A DNA stretch of 64,000 nucleotides from Pseudideonella sakaiensis (lineage in GTDB: Bacteria > Pseudomonadota > Gammaproteobacteria > Burkholderiales > Burkholderiaceae_C), in the NCBI RefSeq assembly GCF_001293525.1, contig NZ_BBYR01000065.1, positions 80,583-144,582 on the forward strand, in the 5' to 3' direction. The position numbers were made by a program, and so were the translations under genes. Positions 53,152-60,627 of this stretch are shown here, piece after piece; within the stretch, counting starts at the first letter, position 1, and each line of letters starts with the position of its first letter. The notes beneath the pieces are model-generated. The model searched no databases and had not been told where the DNA came from. It worked only from the letters and a program-made list of their open reading frames with translations.

Positions 53152-53781
53152 ATGGAATACCCCGGCAACCTGTTCGTGATCGCGGCGCCCAGCGGGGCCG
53201 GCAAGTCCACGCTGGTGAAGGCCCTGCTCGAGCTGGATGCGCACCTGATGGTGTCGGTGTCGCACACCACGCGTGCGCCGCGCGGGCAGGAGTTGAACGG
53301 GCGCGAGTACCACTTCATCGGCGAGCCGGCCTTCCGCGCCAAGATCGCCGCCGGCGACTTCTTCGAGTGGGCCGAGGTCCACGGCAACCTGTACGGCACC
53401 TCGCGCGCCGCGATCGAGGACCGCATCGCCGGCGGCCAGGACGTGGTGCTGGAGATCGACTGGCAGGGCGCGCTGCAGATCAAGCGGCTGTTCCCGCAGG
53501 CGGTGCTGATCTTCATCCTGCCGCCGAGCTGGGACGAGCTGGCGCAGCGCCTGAACCGCCGTGGCGAGGACGAGCCGGCGGTGATCGCGCAGCGCCTGGC
53601 GAACGCCCGCATCGAGGTGTCGAAGGCCCGCCATTTCGACTACGTTATAATCAATGCCCTCTTCGAGACGGCCCTCTTCGACCTGAAGACGGTCGTGCAC
53701 TCGCAGCGGCTCAAGTACGTGTCGCAGCAGCGCAACCGGTCGGCCGTGTTCGCCGCGCTCGACCTGATCCCGTCCGACTGA
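53152..53781 (+). CDS. gmk: Guanylate kinase
   Basis: The 209-residue enzyme has the P-loop [15 protein letters not shown], the GMP-binding segment [35 protein letters not shown] and [13 protein letters not shown]. It phosphorylates GMP/dGMP with ATP, feeding GTP and (p)ppGpp synthesis. It heads gmk-rpoZ-spoT, a widely conserved order. The 3' part carries an embedded TATAAT that may drive rpoZ. Confidence 0.96.
   Translation: MEYPGNLFVIAAPSGAGKSTLVKALLELDAHLMVSVSHTTRAPRGQELNGREYHFIGEPAFRAKIAAGDFFEWAEVHGNLYGTSRAAIEDRIAGGQDVVLEIDWQGALQIKRLFPQAVLIFILPPSWDELAQRLNRRGEDEPAVIAQRLANARIEVSKARHFDYVIINALFETALFDLKTVVHSQRLKYVSQQRNRSAVFAALDLIPSD
53646..53651 (+). promoter_or_regulatory. Candidate internal -10 element for rpoZ-spoT
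   Basis: A perfect TATAAT inside gmk uses the unusual codons GTT ATA ATC in a gene otherwise rich in G/C-ending codons. It lies about 160 bp before rpoZ. No convincing -35 hexamer was found at the right spacing. Confidence 0.35.
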
Positions 53782-53811
53782 ACCGTCGCCCTCCACCTCA
53801 CCCGCACCGCC

Positions 53812-54015
53812 ATGGCCCGCATCACGGTCGAAGACTGCCTGCAGAAGATCCCGAACCGCTTCCAGCTGGTGCTGGCCGCGACCTACCGCGCGCGCATGCT
53901 GAGCCAGGGCCACGCGCCGAAGATCGACGCGAAGAACAAGCCGGGCGTCACCGCGCTGCGCGAGATCGCGGCCGGCGAGGTCGGCCTGGAGATGCTGCGC
54001 AAGGTGCCGGTCTGA
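53812..54015 (+). CDS. rpoZ: RNA polymerase omega subunit
   Basis: The 67-residue protein matches omega: [37 protein letters not shown], and [20 protein letters not shown]. Omega helps beta' fold and forms part of one (p)ppGpp site on polymerase. It lies between gmk and the (p)ppGpp enzyme gene, as usual. Confidence 0.96.
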   Translation: MARITVEDCLQKIPNRFQLVLAATYRARMLSQGHAPKIDAKNKPGVTALREIAAGEVGLEMLRKVPV

Positions 54016-54067
54016 TCCTGCCCTGAGTTTCCGGGGCCGCGCGACCTCCGCGCCGCGCCCCCTAGCC

Positions 54068-54090
54068 GACGGCCCCGACACGGGGCCGTC
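54068..54090 (+). terminator. Intrinsic terminator after rpoZ
   Basis: GACGGCCCCG (54068-54077), a 3-bp loop and CGGGGCCGTC (54081-54090) form a perfect 10-bp stem, followed by GTCGTTT. The T run is short, so termination may be partial, allowing some read-through into spoT. Confidence 0.75.
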
Positions 54091-54166
54091 GTCGTTTGTG
54101 GGGCGTTGAGTGCCCCAATCCCCCACGCAACGCGGGTGCGCACCGAATCGGCGATAAATTCGGGGC

Positions 54167-56452
54167 ATGGCCACCAGCTTGTCGAATGCCCTGCGCGACG
54201 TGCGCGCGCGCGCCGCCGCCGCGGCGCGTTCGCTCGCCGGCCTGGGCGGCGACCCGCAGCCCGAAGCCACCTCCTTCGCGGCACTGCAGGACAAGCTGTC
54301 CTACCTGTCGGCTGCCGACGTGAAGCGCGTGCGCGAGGCCTACCGCTTCGCCGACGAGGCGCACCTCGGCCAGTTCCGCGCCAGCGGCGAGCCGTACATC
54401 ACGCACCCGATCGCCGTCGCCGGCCTGTGTGCCGACTGGCGGCTCGACGTGCAGGCACTGATGGCGGCGCTGATGCACGACGCGATGGAGGACTGCGGCG
54501 TCACCAAGGCCGAGCTGATCGAGCGCTTCGGCGCCCAGACGGCGGACCTGGTCGACGGGCTGACCAAGCTGGACAAGCTGCAGTTCTCCACCCGCGAGCA
54601 GAGCCAGGCCGAGAGCTTCCGCAAGATGCTGCTGGCGATGACGCGCGACGTGCGCGTCATCCTCGTGAAGCTGGCGGACCGGCTGCACAACATGCGCACG
54701 ATGGACGCGATGGCGGTCGGCAAGCGCGCCCGCATCGCGCGCGAGACCCTGGACATCTACGCGCCGATCGCCCACCGCCTGGGCCTGAACCAGACCTACC
54801 GCGAGCTGCAGGAGCTGTCCTTCCGCTTCCTGCAGCCCTGGCGCCACGCGGCGCTGAGCAAGGCCGTCGCGAAGGCACGCGGCAACCGGCGCAACGTGGT
54901 CGAGCGCATCCAGAAGGACGTCGACCAGGCCTTCGGGCGCAGCAAGCTGTCGGTCGAGATCTACGGGCGCGAGAAGACCCTGTACTCCATCTACGGCAAG
55001 ATGCGCGAGAAGCACCTGAGCTTCGCGCAGGTCAGCGACATCTTCGGCTTCCGCATCGTCGTCGACGAGCTCAGCGACTGCTACCTCGCGCTGGGCGTGC
55101 TGCACCAGCTCTACAAGCCGCTGCCCGGCCGCTTCAAGGACTACATCGCGATCCCGAAGGCGAACGGCTACCAGTCGCTGCACACCACGCTGGTCAGCCC
55201 GCTGGGGACGACGGTCGAGTTCCAGATCCGCACCCATGCGATGCATGCCGTCGCGGAGAGCGGCATCGCCGCGCACTGGATGTACAAGTCCAAGGGCGGC
55301 CGCGGCGACAAGGACGGGCAGGAGGCGCAGCGCCTGGGGGCGATGTGGCTGCAGTCGCTGATGGACATCCAGCACGAGACCAGCGACGCCGGCGAGTTCC
55401 TCGAGCACGTCAAGATCGACCTCTATCCCGACGCGGTCTACGTGTTCACGCCGCGCTCGAAGATCCTCGCGCTGCCGCGCGGCGCGACGCCGGTGGACTT
55501 CGCCTACGCGATCCACTCCGACGTCGGCGACCACTGCGTCGCGGCCAAGGTCAACGGCGAGCCGGTGGCGCTGCGCACCGAGCTGCACAGCGGCGACGTG
55601 GTCGAGATCATCGGCGCGCCGAACGCGCGGCCCAACCCGGCCTGGCTGAACTTCGTGCGCACCGGCCGCGCCCGCTCGAAGATCCGCCACTACCTGAAGA
55701 CGCTGGAGACCGAGGAGTCGCAGGAGCTGGGCGCGAAGATGCTGGCGCAGGCGCTGCGCGCGGAGGGCCTGGCCTTGCCGGGCGACGACGACGCCGACGG
55801 CCAGACGCTGTGGCAGCAGCTGGTGCGCTGGACCGGCAACCGCAGCCGCGACGACCTGATGACCGACATCGGCCTCGGCCGCAAGGTGCCGGCGATCGTC
55901 GCGAAGCGCCTCGCGATGATGATGGGCGAGCGCGGCCAGCGGCCGGATGCGGTGACGCTCAGCCTCGGCCTCTACGGCGGCGGCGAGGCGACGACCCAGG
56001 TCGACGTGGTGCAGATCGACGGCACCGAGGGCGGCACGGTGCAGCTGGCGAACTGCTGCCGGCCGATCCCGGGCGATGCGCTGGTCGGCCACCTCGGCCG
56101 CGGCGAAGGGCTGGTGGTGCACACCGCGGACTGCGCGGTCGGCCGGCGGCTGCTGGAACGCGACGGCGAAAGCCGCATGCAGGTGGTCTGGGCCGAGCAG
56201 ATCGGCCGCGCCTTCGAGACCGGCGTGTCGCTGCTGGTGCGCAATGGCAAGGGCGTGCTCGCGCAGGTGGCGCAGGCGGTGGCGTCGGCCGAGGCGGACA
56301 TCACCTACATCGACATGGGCGACGAGCGTGCCGCCGAGACCGCGGAGCTGAAGCTGCTGGTCGGCGTGCGCGACCGCCTGCACCTGGCCGACGTGATGCG
56401 CACGCTGCGCCGCAGCCCGTCGGTGCTGAAGGTCGCGCGGGTCAAGCCCTGA
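54167..56452 (+). CDS. spoT: Bifunctional (p)ppGpp synthetase/hydrolase (SpoT-type RSH)
   Basis: This 761-residue protein has the complete long RSH layout. The HD hydrolase domain has YITHPIAVAG and the active HDAMEDC with VKLADRLHNMRTM. The synthetase domain has YGREKTLYSIYGKMREKH, FGFRIVV and RFKDYIAIPKANGYQSLHTT. TGS follows with VYVFTPRSKILALPRGATPV, then the helical/CC region with NCCRPIPGD, and a C-terminal ACT domain. Both active sites look intact, so it should make and degrade the alarmone. Whether to call it spoT or rel depends on whether a separate relA exists outside the window. Confidence 0.95.
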   Translation: MATSLSNALRDVRARAAAAARSLAGLGGDPQPEATSFAALQDKLSYLSAADVKRVREAYRFADEAHLGQFRASGEPYITHPIAVAGLCADWRLDVQALMAALMHDAMEDCGVTKAELIERFGAQTADLVDGLTKLDKLQFSTREQSQAESFRKMLLAMTRDVRVILVKLADRLHNMRTMDAMAVGKRARIARETLDIYAPIAHRLGLNQTYRELQELSFRFLQPWRHAALSKAVAKARGNRRNVVERIQKDVDQAFGRSKLSVEIYGREKTLYSIYGKMREKHLSFAQVSDIFGFRIVVDELSDCYLALGVLHQLYKPLPGRFKDYIAIPKANGYQSLHTTLVSPLGTTVEFQIRTHAMHAVAESGIAAHWMYKSKGGRGDKDGQEAQRLGAMWLQSLMDIQHETSDAGEFLEHVKIDLYPDAVYVFTPRSKILALPRGATPVDFAYAIHSDVGDHCVAAKVNGEPVALRTELHSGDVVEIIGAPNARPNPAWLNFVRTGRARSKIRHYLKTLETEESQELGAKMLAQALRAEGLALPGDDDADGQTLWQQLVRWTGNRSRDDLMTDIGLGRKVPAIVAKRLAMMMGERGQRPDAVTLSLGLYGGGEATTQVDVVQIDGTEGGTVQLANCCRPIPGDALVGHLGRGEGLVVHTADCAVGRRLLERDGESRMQVVWAEQIGRAFETGVSLLVRNGKGVLAQVAQAVASAEADITYIDMGDERAAETAELKLLVGVRDRLHLADVMRTLRRSPSVLKVARVKP

Positions 56453-56471
56453 GACGGGGCCGGCCCCGCGC

Positions 56472-57065
56472 TCAGCCGAACAGCCCCGGGGCGGCGTCCG
56501 GGCCGAGCTGCTCGTCCTGGTAGTAGCACGCGGGACAGACCGCGCGGTAGCGCTCGTTGCCGCCGATGTCGACCTGCTCGCCCTCGCGCACGCGCTGGCC
56601 GCGCACGTCGATGCGCAGGTTCAGCGTCGCCTTGCGGCCGCAGGCGCAGATCGACTTCATCTCCTCGATGTCGTCGGCCAGCGTCAGCAGCGCTGCGGCG
56701 CCCGGAAAGGCCTCGGTGCGGAAGTCGCTGCGCAGCCCATAGCACATCACCGGCAGGTGGTCCACGTGCGCCAGCCGGTGCAGCTGGCGCACCTGCTCGA
56801 CGCTGAGGAACTGGGCCTCGTCGATCAGCAGGCAGGCCACGTCACCGAGCGGCGCGCGGGTGAAGACCGTGTCCGGGCCGAAGGTGTCGGCCTCGCGCGC
56901 GAGGCCGAGGCGCGACGCGATCACACCGCGGCCGGCACGCACGTCGAGCGCCGCGGTGAACAGCCGCACGGCCATGCCGCGCTCCTCGTAGTTGTAGGCC
57001 ACCTGCAGCAGCGCGGTCGACTTGCCGGCATTCATCGCGGCGTAGCGGAAATAGAGCTTGGCCAT
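56472..57065 (-). CDS. tdk: Thymidine kinase
   Basis: The 197-residue type II enzyme has the P-loop RYAAMNAGKSTALLQ, the lid/flexible region VIASRLGL, the Walker B-like LLIDEAQFLS with the catalytic glutamate, YGLRSDFRTEAFPGA, and the zinc cysteines in ICACGRKA and CPACYY. It salvages thymidine. It is convergent with spoT and 12 bp downstream of greB on the same strand, so they may form a unit. Confidence 0.95.
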   Translation of the reverse strand: MAKLYFRYAAMNAGKSTALLQVAYNYEERGMAVRLFTAALDVRAGRGVIASRLGLAREADTFGPDTVFTRAPLGDVACLLIDEAQFLSVEQVRQLHRLAHVDHLPVMCYGLRSDFRTEAFPGAAALLTLADDIEEMKSICACGRKATLNLRIDVRGQRVREGEQVDIGGNERYRAVCPACYYQDEQLGPDAAPGLFG

Positions 57066-57077
57066 CGTCGGACGGGT

Positions 57078-57638
57078 TCAGGGCGAGGGCGCCGGGTAGT
57101 CCACCGCCAGCACCTCGATCGGCTCCGTGCCGCGCGGCGAGTGCAGCAGCACCTCGTCGCCGACCCGCGCCTTCAGCAGCGCACGCGCGATCGGCGCGAT
57201 CCAGCTGACCTCGCCGGCCGCGCTGTCGGCCTCGTCGATGCCCTTGATCGTGATGCGGCGGGCCTCGCCGTCGGGGCCGGCGTAGGTGACGGTGGCGCCG
57301 AAGAAGACCTGGTCGCCGCCGTGGTGGGCCGACGGGTCGACCACCTCGGCGATGTCCAGCCGACGGGTCAGGAAGCGGATGCGCCGGTCGATCTCGCGCA
57401 GCCGCTTCTTGCCGTAGAGGTAGTCGCCGTTCTCGCTGCGGTCACCGTTCTTCGCCGCCCAGGAGACCACCTCGACGACGCGCGGCCGCTCCTCGTCCAG
57501 AAGCTGCATCAGCTCCGCGCGCAGCCGGGCATATCCTGCCGGCGTGAGGTAGTTCTTCGTGCCGGCCGGCAGCGGCGCGGGGCCGGCGTCCTCGTCCTCG
57601 TCGTCGGCATCGCTTTCCTTCGTGAAGGCCTTGCTCAT
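57078..57638 (-). CDS. greB: Transcription elongation factor GreB
   Basis: The 186-residue protein has an acidic leader of about 25 residues. The Gre coiled coil follows with YARLRAELMQLLDEERPRVV and the acidic tip around KNGDRSENGDYLYGKKRLRE, then the C-terminal FKBP-like domain with ATVTYAGPDGEARRITIKG. The RxR and basic residues favour GreB over GreA. It rescues backtracked RNA polymerase. It starts 10 bp after the response-regulator gene stop. Confidence 0.93.
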   Translation of the reverse strand: MSKAFTKESDADDEDEDAGPAPLPAGTKNYLTPAGYARLRAELMQLLDEERPRVVEVVSWAAKNGDRSENGDYLYGKKRLREIDRRIRFLTRRLDIAEVVDPSAHHGGDQVFFGATVTYAGPDGEARRITIKGIDEADSAAGEVSWIAPIARALLKARVGDEVLLHSPRGTEPIEVLAVDYPAPSP

Positions 57639-57648
57639 CGGCGCTGCA

Positions 57649-58287
57649 TCAGGTCTCGCCGACCAGCCCGTGGCGGATCGCGTACACCGTCATCTCGGCG
57701 TTGTTGGTCAGGCCGAGCTTCTCCAGCACGCGCGCCCGGTAGACGCTGACCGTCTTCGGGCTGAGCATCAGCTCCTCGGCGATGTCCGACAGGCGCTTGC
57801 CCGACGCGATCATGACCAGGGTCTGCAGCTCGCGGTCGGACAGCTTCTCGTGCGCGGCCTGGTGGCTGGGCGTGGTCAGGCTCTCGACCAGCATCTGCGC
57901 GATCTCGGGCGTGACGTACTTGCGGCCCTGCGCGACGGTGCGCACGGCCGAGACGATCACCGCCGGGTCGCCGCCCTTGTTCACGTAGCCGAAGGCGCCG
58001 GCCTTCAGCGCGCGGATCGCGTACTGGTCCTCGGGGTACATCGAGACCACCAGCACCTTCACCGGGTTGCCCTCGTCCTTCAGCACGTGCAGCACGTCCA
58101 GGCCGCTGCGCCCGGGCAGGTTGATGTCCAGCACCAGCACGTCGCACTTGGTGCCGCGCATCAGCGTGCGCAGCTCGCCGTAGTCGCCGGCCTCGCCGAT
58201 CACCTCGATGTCGGGCGCGTCGGACAGCGTGTCGCGGATGCCGCGACGGATCAGCGCATGGTCATCGCACAGCAGCACGCGGATCAT
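57649..58287 (-). CDS. NarL/FixJ-family response regulator
   Basis: This 212-residue protein has a receiver (VLLCDDHALIRRGI; VLVLDINLPGRSG with the phospho-aspartate near 56; VSMYPED; YVNKGG) and a LuxR-type helix-turn-helix at about 150-205 (LSDRELQTLVMIASGKRLSD). Its ATG shares one base with the kinase stop (TGATG), so the pair is coupled. The regulon cannot be told from the sequence. Confidence 0.92.
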   Translation of the reverse strand: MIRVLLCDDHALIRRGIRDTLSDAPDIEVIGEAGDYGELRTLMRGTKCDVLVLDINLPGRSGLDVLHVLKDEGNPVKVLVVSMYPEDQYAIRALKAGAFGYVNKGGDPAVIVSAVRTVAQGRKYVTPEIAQMLVESLTTPSHQAAHEKLSDRELQTLVMIASGKRLSDIAEELMLSPKTVSVYRARVLEKLGLTNNAEMTVYAIRHGLVGET

Positions 58288-59447
58288 CAGTGTTCCCCCC
58301 AACCGGTCGGGTCCTCGTCGTGGCGGCCCAGCCCGCTCAGGTCGGGCACGGCCCCCGGGCGCGCGACCTCCTCCTGCAGCGGGATCGACAGGATCAGCGT
58401 GGTGCCGGCACCGCTGCTGCTGAGGTCGACCCAGCCCTCGACGGTGCGGGCGCGCTCGTGCAGGCCGCGGATGCCGAAGGAGCGCGCCTTGGCCAGGTCC
58501 TCCTGGCTCAGGCCGCGCCCGTTGTCGGCCACCTCGAGCGACAGCACGCCGCCGGCCAGCGACAGGTCGATCTCGACCCGGCTCGCCTGCGCGTGCTTGC
58601 TGACGTTGGTCAGCGCCTCCTGCGCGGTGCGGTAGGCCACCAGCGGCACGCCCGGCGGCAGCGGCGGCAGCTCCTGCGGCAGGCGCAGCACGCAGGCGAT
58701 GCCGGAGCGCCGCTCGAAGCGCGCGGCCATCCACTGCAGCGCCGCGACCAGCCCCTGCTCGAGGATGGCCGGCCGCAGGTTGTGCATGATGCGCTGGCTC
58801 GACTCCAGCGCCGAGATCACCGTCTCCAGCGCCGACGCGGCGCGCGCGCGCACCTCGGCCGAATCGCTGTGGCGGATCACCCAGGCCAGGTCGAACTTGA
58901 CGGCGGTCAAGGAGCCGCCGACATCGTCGTGGATCTCGCGGGCGATCGCGGTGCGCTCCATCTCGATGCTGGTCTGCAGGTGCTGGGCCAGCTCGTGCAG
59001 GCGCTGCTTGGACGCGTCGAGCTCCAGGTTGGTGCGTGCCCGCTCACGCCGCATCTGCCCGGCCTCGACCGCCCGCAGCAGCGCCGGCGCCAGCCGCGCG
59101 AGGTTGTTCTTCAGCAGGTAGTCGGTCGCGCCGTTGCGCATCGCCTCCACCGCGGTGTCCTCGCCGATCTCGCCCGAGACGAGGATGAACGGCAGCTCCG
59201 ACCCCTGGGCCTTCAGCAGGTCGAGCGCCACCAGGCCGGAGAAGCCCGGCAGGTTGTAGTCCGAGATGACCGCGTCCCAGGGCTGCTGCAGCGCGCGCAG
59301 GAAGTCGGCCTCGGTGTCCACGCGGACGGCCGAGGGCTCGATGCCGCCGCGACGCAGCTGCGCCAGCATCAGCTCGTGGTCGGGCTCGCTGTCCTCGAGG
59401 TGGAGCAGGCGCAGGCGGCGCGGGCCTGGCGGGTCCGGGGTGTCCAT
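58287..59447 (-). CDS. Receiver-linked histidine kinase (HisKA_3)
   Basis: From ATG 59447 the product has 386 residues. An N-terminal receiver (LLHLEDSEPDHELMLAQLRR; VISDYNLPG) occupies about 12-130. A coiled region follows, then HisKA_3 with the phospho-site in AREIHDDVGGSLTAVKFDL and HATPase_c with AQEALTNVSKHAQASRVEI and GIRGLHERA. It lacks membrane helices. Such proteins receive phosphate or signals through the receiver and pass them to a NarL-type partner, here the coupled gene downstream. It is divergent from the chemotaxis genes. Confidence 0.9.
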   Translation of the reverse strand: MDTPDPPGPRRLRLLHLEDSEPDHELMLAQLRRGGIEPSAVRVDTEADFLRALQQPWDAVISDYNLPGFSGLVALDLLKAQGSELPFILVSGEIGEDTAVEAMRNGATDYLLKNNLARLAPALLRAVEAGQMRRERARTNLELDASKQRLHELAQHLQTSIEMERTAIAREIHDDVGGSLTAVKFDLAWVIRHSDSAEVRARAASALETVISALESSQRIMHNLRPAILEQGLVAALQWMAARFERRSGIACVLRLPQELPPLPPGVPLVAYRTAQEALTNVSKHAQASRVEIDLSLAGGVLSLEVADNGRGLSQEDLAKARSFGIRGLHERARTVEGWVDLSSSGAGTTLILSIPLQEEVARPGAVPDLSGLGRHDEDPTGWGEH

Positions 59448-59541
59448 GGTGACGCGAGTATGCCGTGCGGCCGCCGGGCGGCCGGGGACGCCGGCCGCGG
59501 GACGCTCCGAATTGGCCCGGGAAGCGGCGCGAGATCGCCCC

Positions 59542-59568
59542 TTAGGTTTCGGCGCGAGCTGCCGAAAA
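59542..59568 (+). promoter_or_regulatory. Sigma-28 (FliA)-like promoter of chemotaxis genes
   Basis: TTAGGTTT (59542-59549), an 11-bp spacer and GCCGAAAA (59561-59568) match the flagellar sigma-28 consensus TAAAGTTT-N11-GCCGATAA in 13 of 16 positions by hand. It lies about 98 bp upstream of the CheZ-like gene and points toward cheY, cheA and the MCP. Confidence 0.6.
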
Positions 59569-59665
59569 TCTTCCCACAAGGCGCAACGGGCCCCGACAGG
59601 CCGGCCCGTGCTCGCCCGCCGATCCGACCCCGCGTCGTCCGTCCGACCCCTGGAGCGCCTCCGAG

Positions 59666-60151
59666 ATGATGTCCACCACCGCGCAGACGCCGGCCGGCGC
59701 CGAGGGCCCGGTCCCGGGCCTGGAACCGGGCCCCGGCCTCGGCCTGGCGGTGGCCACGGACCTGCAGGACCACCTGCTGATGGCCAGCAACGACCTGGAG
59801 CGCCTGCACACCCTGCTCGCGGACGCCTGCGACACCCTGATGCAACGCTTCACCGACGCCTCCCAGCACATCGGCGCGCTGATGGACCGCCCCGCGGACG
59901 ACACGACCCGGGCCGGCTACCAGCGCCTGATGCAGGACCTCGGCGGCGCCGTCACCGCGCTGCAGTTCCAGGACATGGCCTCGCAGCTGATCCACCACAC
60001 GCACCACCGCCTGCGCAGCTGCGCCGACGTGCTGGCGCGCGAAGTCTTCGGCGCCGACGACGAGGGTGGTGTGCTGGTCGAGGCCCCGCCGCAGCGCCCC
60101 AACCCCGTCACGCAGGCCGAAATGGACGCCGGGTCCATCGAACTGTTCTGA
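59666..60151 (+). CDS. Short CheZ-like chemotaxis protein
   Basis: The 161-residue protein has a proline/glycine-rich start and two long helices. LQFQDMASQLIHHTHHRL in the second matches the CheZ active segment FQDLTGQ, keeping Asp and Gln at the spacing of the CheY-P dephosphorylating pair. The C-terminus NPVTQAEMDAGSIELF is acidic and amphipathic, like CheY-binding tails. It is shorter than enterobacterial CheZ (about 214). ATG 59669 is an alternative start. It is the first gene after the sigma-28-like promoter and precedes cheY by 55 bp. Confidence 0.6.
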   Translation: MMSTTAQTPAGAEGPVPGLEPGPGLGLAVATDLQDHLLMASNDLERLHTLLADACDTLMQRFTDASQHIGALMDRPADDTTRAGYQRLMQDLGGAVTALQFQDMASQLIHHTHHRLRSCADVLAREVFGADDEGGVLVEAPPQRPNPVTQAEMDAGSIELF

Positions 60152-60206
60152 GCGCCGCCGCCCGCCGCACGCGCCGCCGATTCCCAGGTTTCCCAGGAGC
60201 CCTCCC

Positions 60207-60578
60207 ATGCATTCCATCCTCGCCGTGGACGATTCCGCCTCGATGCGCCAGATGGTCGCGTTCACGCTGAAGAGCGCCGGCTACCACGTCACGGAGGCCG
60301 TCGATGGCCAGGACGCGTGGGAGAAGGCCTCGGCCAGCCAGGGACGGGACTACGACCTCGTGCTGACCGACCAGAACATGCCCCGCATGGACGGCATCAG
60401 CCTGACGAAGAAGCTGCGCGACAACCCCAAGTTCAAGAGCACGCCGATCCTGATCCTGACCACCGAGTCGAGCGACCAGATGAAGCAGGCCGGCCGCAGC
60501 GCCGGCGCCACCGGCTGGCTGGTCAAGCCCTTCGACCCGGCCAAGCTGATCGAGGTCATCCAGAAGGTGATCCGCTGA
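60207..60578 (+). CDS. cheY: Chemotaxis response regulator CheY
   Basis: This 123-residue single receiver has CCAGGAG before its ATG, AVDDSASMRQM at the acidic pocket, DYDLVLTDQNMPRMDG with the phospho-aspartate near 54, ILTTESS for the switch threonine and LVKPFDP with the lysine. Phosphorylated CheY binds the flagellar switch. It lies directly before cheA. Confidence 0.93.
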   Translation: MHSILAVDDSASMRQMVAFTLKSAGYHVTEAVDGQDAWEKASASQGRDYDLVLTDQNMPRMDGISLTKKLRDNPKFKSTPILILTTESSDQMKQAGRSAGATGWLVKPFDPAKLIEVIQKVIR

Positions 60579-60627
60579 ACCGGGCCCCGCGCCCCCGACC
60601 CGCTGCACCGACACCGAGGTATCCGCC

